DNA from: an uncultured Lachnospiraceae bacterium
Lineage (GTDB): Bacteria; Bacillota; Clostridia; Lachnospirales; Lachnospiraceae
Direction: 5' to 3'
Length of the DNA: 64,000 bases
NCBI GenBank assembly: GCA_910577785.1
Contig: CAJTNT010000003.1
Coordinates: 62,428-126,427, forward strand
Below, piece after piece: positions 62,223-64,000 of this stretch; position 1 is the stretch's first letter; every line of letters starts with the position of its first letter. A program made the translations under genes and the position numbers. The notes below the pieces were generated by a model. It worked only from the letters and a program-made list of their open reading frames with translations, did not search any database and had not been told where the DNA came from.

Positions 62223-63098
62223 ATGGATCAGGCAGAACAGTTGAGGAATATTGTGAAGAAGAGCCAGCAGCTCGTCCCCAAAGCACAGATTTTTACGGTT
62301 ACCAGCGGCAAGGGCGGTGTTGGGAAATCAAATACAGTGGTGAATCTGGCAGTCCAGATGCAGAAAAGAGGAAAGCGGGTCATTATCTTCGATGCGGATT
62401 TTGGCCTCGCAAATGTGGAGATTATGTTTGGCGCCATTCCCCGGTATAATTTAAGCGACTTGATTTACCGGGGAAAGGCACTGCAGGAAATCATCACGCC
62501 GGGCCCGATGGACGTGGGGTTCATTTCAGGGGGATCCGGTATTACAGGAGTAAACAACCTGACCAGGGATCAGCTGAGGTTCCTGGTACAGAGCCTCTCA
62601 GAGTTAGATTCCCTTGCAGATATTATTATTATCGACACAGGGGCGGGAATATCTGATAGCGTTTTAGAATTTGTTACTGCAAGCCCAGAGGTACTCCTGG
62701 TCGTAACGCCGGAGCCCAGCTCGATGACGGATGCCTATTCCCTGCTGAAAGCCATGCATCGGAATGAGGAGTTCCTGCAGTCGCAGACGAAGGTCAAGGT
62801 TATCTTGAACCGGGTCGTGTCTGAAGAAGAGGGAAAGAGCATTTTTGGCAAATTAAGCGCTGTCGTGGGGCAGTTCCTGCAGGCGGAGCTGGAATATATG
62901 GGGACGGTTCCGCAGGATGCCGCCTTAGAGAAAGCGGTGCGCCAGCAAAAGCCAGTAAGTATCCTCTATCCGGAGGCGAAGTCGGCGAAGTCATTTGAAA
63001 GGATTGCCGGCCGCCTGCTTGGCATGGGAGAAGTGCCCCTGCCGGAAAAACGGGGAATTCTGCAGATGCTGTCACGGTTTATTTATCGAAAAAATTAG
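62223..63098 (+). CDS. flhG: MinD/ParA-family ATPase FlhG (YlxH)
   Basis: This 291-residue ATPase has the deviant Walker A GKGGVGKSNTVVNLA, FDADFGLANVEIMFG and IIIDTGAGISDSV. The N-terminus (AEQLRNIVKKSQ) matches the FlhF-activating peptide, so it likely controls flagellar number. A C-terminal amphipathic tail (LQMLSRFIYRKN) may bind membrane. 3 nt after flhF. Confidence 0.94.
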   Translation: MDQAEQLRNIVKKSQQLVPKAQIFTVTSGKGGVGKSNTVVNLAVQMQKRGKRVIIFDADFGLANVEIMFGAIPRYNLSDLIYRGKALQEIITPGPMDVGFISGGSGITGVNNLTRDQLRFLVQSLSELDSLADIIIIDTGAGISDSVLEFVTASPEVLLVVTPEPSSMTDAYSLLKAMHRNEEFLQSQTKVKVILNRVVSEEEGKSIFGKLSAVVGQFLQAELEYMGTVPQDAALEKAVRQQKPVSILYPEAKSAKSFERIAGRLLGMGEVPLPEKRGILQMLSRFIYRKN

Positions 63099-63113
63099 AG
63101 CAGAGGTGCGTCA

Positions 63114-63854
63114 ATGAGTTCCAATATAATTAGAATCGGAGATAAAGTGGATATTCGGGTACGGCAGCAGGCAGGGAAGGAAGCGCAAGTTCCAGAACTT
63201 AAGGTGTATTTCAGCAAGGTACTGAATACCCGTGACAATGGGTCGATTGAGGTCGCCGTGCCGATGGAAAATGAGGAGCCTGTGCTGCTCCCGATGAATG
63301 TTCGGATAGAATTTTGGTTTTATACTTCCCATGGCGTATACCGCTGTATGGCGCATATTAAAGACAGATACCGCAAGCAGGGGCAGAGGATTTTCCTGCT
63401 TGAGCCTAAGACGCGCCTGGAGAAGTATCAAAGGAGGCAATTTTACCGCCTGGAATGCCTGATAGACCTGCAGTACCTGCCAATCACGGAGGAAGAACAG
63501 CAGCTAAAGGACGCAGCAGAGATCAGGCAGAAGCACAAGGCAGATTTCCCGGAGGATTTCCCCAGGGAAGGAGTTGCCGTGGACTTAAGCGGCGGGGGGA
63601 TGCGCTTTATGGGTTATAGCGAGACAGAGGCTGGGCGGAGCCTGTGGGTTTCCATCCGACTGAGGAATGAAAGCGTAGACTTTAGCATGGAATTGATTGG
63701 AAAAGTCATAGGCTGCAAAAGGATTGAGGGGGGCAGCAGCAAAAAGCGCTATGAATATCGGATCAAGTTCAGGATGAAGAGCCAGAAAGAGCAGGAGATG
63801 ATTGTCAAGTACATATTTGAGCAGGAGCGGATTAATAGGCAAAGGCAGGTATAG
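63114..63854 (+). CDS. YcgR-type PilZ domain protein
   Basis: This 246-residue protein has an N-terminal YcgR-like beta domain (about 1-100) and a C-terminal PilZ domain with the c-di-GMP signature RRQFYR at 107-112 and DLSGGGMRF near 157-165. Such proteins slow the motor when c-di-GMP is bound. Bacillus homologue is DgrA/YpfA. It is 15 nt after flhG. The HD-GYP protein at 16-17 kb could remove its ligand. Confidence 0.92.
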   Translation: MSSNIIRIGDKVDIRVRQQAGKEAQVPELKVYFSKVLNTRDNGSIEVAVPMENEEPVLLPMNVRIEFWFYTSHGVYRCMAHIKDRYRKQGQRIFLLEPKTRLEKYQRRQFYRLECLIDLQYLPITEEEQQLKDAAEIRQKHKADFPEDFPREGVAVDLSGGGMRFMGYSETEAGRSLWVSIRLRNESVDFSMELIGKVIGCKRIEGGSSKKRYEYRIKFRMKSQKEQEMIVKYIFEQERINRQRQV

Positions 63855-63896
63855 GCTTCCTTTGGGCTTTTGGAGAAATGGAAAGGAAGAACAGTT

Positions 63897-64000
63897 ATGG
63901 CTAAATTTAGTTTAGAGCAAGTAAATGACATGTATTTTGATGTGCTAAAGGAGCTTGGCAACATCGGAGCCGGAAATGCCACCACTGCAATTTCAAATAT
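63897..64000 (+). CDS. cheC: CheC chemotaxis phosphatase, 5' part only
   Basis: The first 34 codons are present before the window ends. The N-terminus reads SLEQVNDMYFDVLKELGNIG, then GAGNATTAISN, the CheC start with the first E-x2-N phosphatase motif. CheC dephosphorylates CheY and usually pairs with CheD. AAGGAAG precedes the ATG. Confidence 0.85.
   Translation, partial: MAKFSLEQVNDMYFDVLKELGNIGAGNATTAISN

Noticed and set aside
1..64000. tRNA or rRNA genes, insertion sequences, prophage and CRISPR arrays
   Set aside because: None recognised in reading the gaps between genes on either strand; the window is almost entirely core genes.

Overview
The window is about 50% G+C, densely coding and almost entirely on the + strand. 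Gene content and order point to a motile, endospore-lineage member of the Lachnospiraceae (Clostridia): a mraZ-rsmH-ftsL division cluster with two tandem class B PBPs, an acpP-fabK-fabD-fabG-fabF-accB-fabZ-accC-accDA lipid operon using FabK rather than FabI, sigK, codY, and a fla/che operon with FliY and FlbD. Family level is an inference from gene order; no genus is claimed.

Region 1 (1-12.2 kb) is a division and cell-wall cluster: mraZ with its operator repeats at the left edge, rsmH, an FtsL-like protein, two PBPs, mraY (own promoter), murD, ftsW, divIB/ftsQ and ftsZ (own promoter). murE, murF, murG and ftsA are not here. Region 2 (12.2-17.2 kb) holds gltX overlapping a UvrD-family helicase, then a convergent minus-strand pair (HD-GYP protein and DUF1292 protein), separated by a terminator and a near-perfect long hairpin.

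Region 3 (17.3-27.0 kb) is a type II fatty-acid synthesis operon driven by an extended -10 promoter that is overlapped by a FabT-like palindrome. It encodes elongation enzymes and all acetyl-CoA carboxylase parts; AccD and AccA are fused in one polypeptide. A second FabK-like flavoprotein with a cysteine cluster ends the operon. Region 4 (27.0-31.6 kb) is accessory: a GlgX-like GH13 protein whose three catalytic carboxylates all appear replaced, a TraX-family membrane protein, a DUF5662 protein, a DUF4250 protein behind a perfect consensus promoter, and a SigK sigma factor without an inhibitory pro-sequence. Region 5 (31.6-37.5 kb) is comM, dprA, topA and codY.

Region 6 (37.7-64 kb) is a flagellar/chemotaxis operon: flgB, flgC, fliE to fliJ, a YlxF/MotE-like protein, fliK, flgD, a small operon protein, flgE, flbD, motA, motB, fliL, fliM, fliY, cheY, fliO to fliR, flhB, flhA, flhF, flhG, a YcgR-type PilZ protein and the start of cheC, cut by the window end. 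Together these build the basal body, export gate, hook, stator and C-ring switch. Between flgE and flbD lies a 142-nt sequence that folds into a closed multi-helix junction and looks like an undescribed structured RNA or mobile palindromic element. I consider this element and the GH13 pseudoenzyme the two most interesting items. All structures, promoters and homologies were judged by eye.
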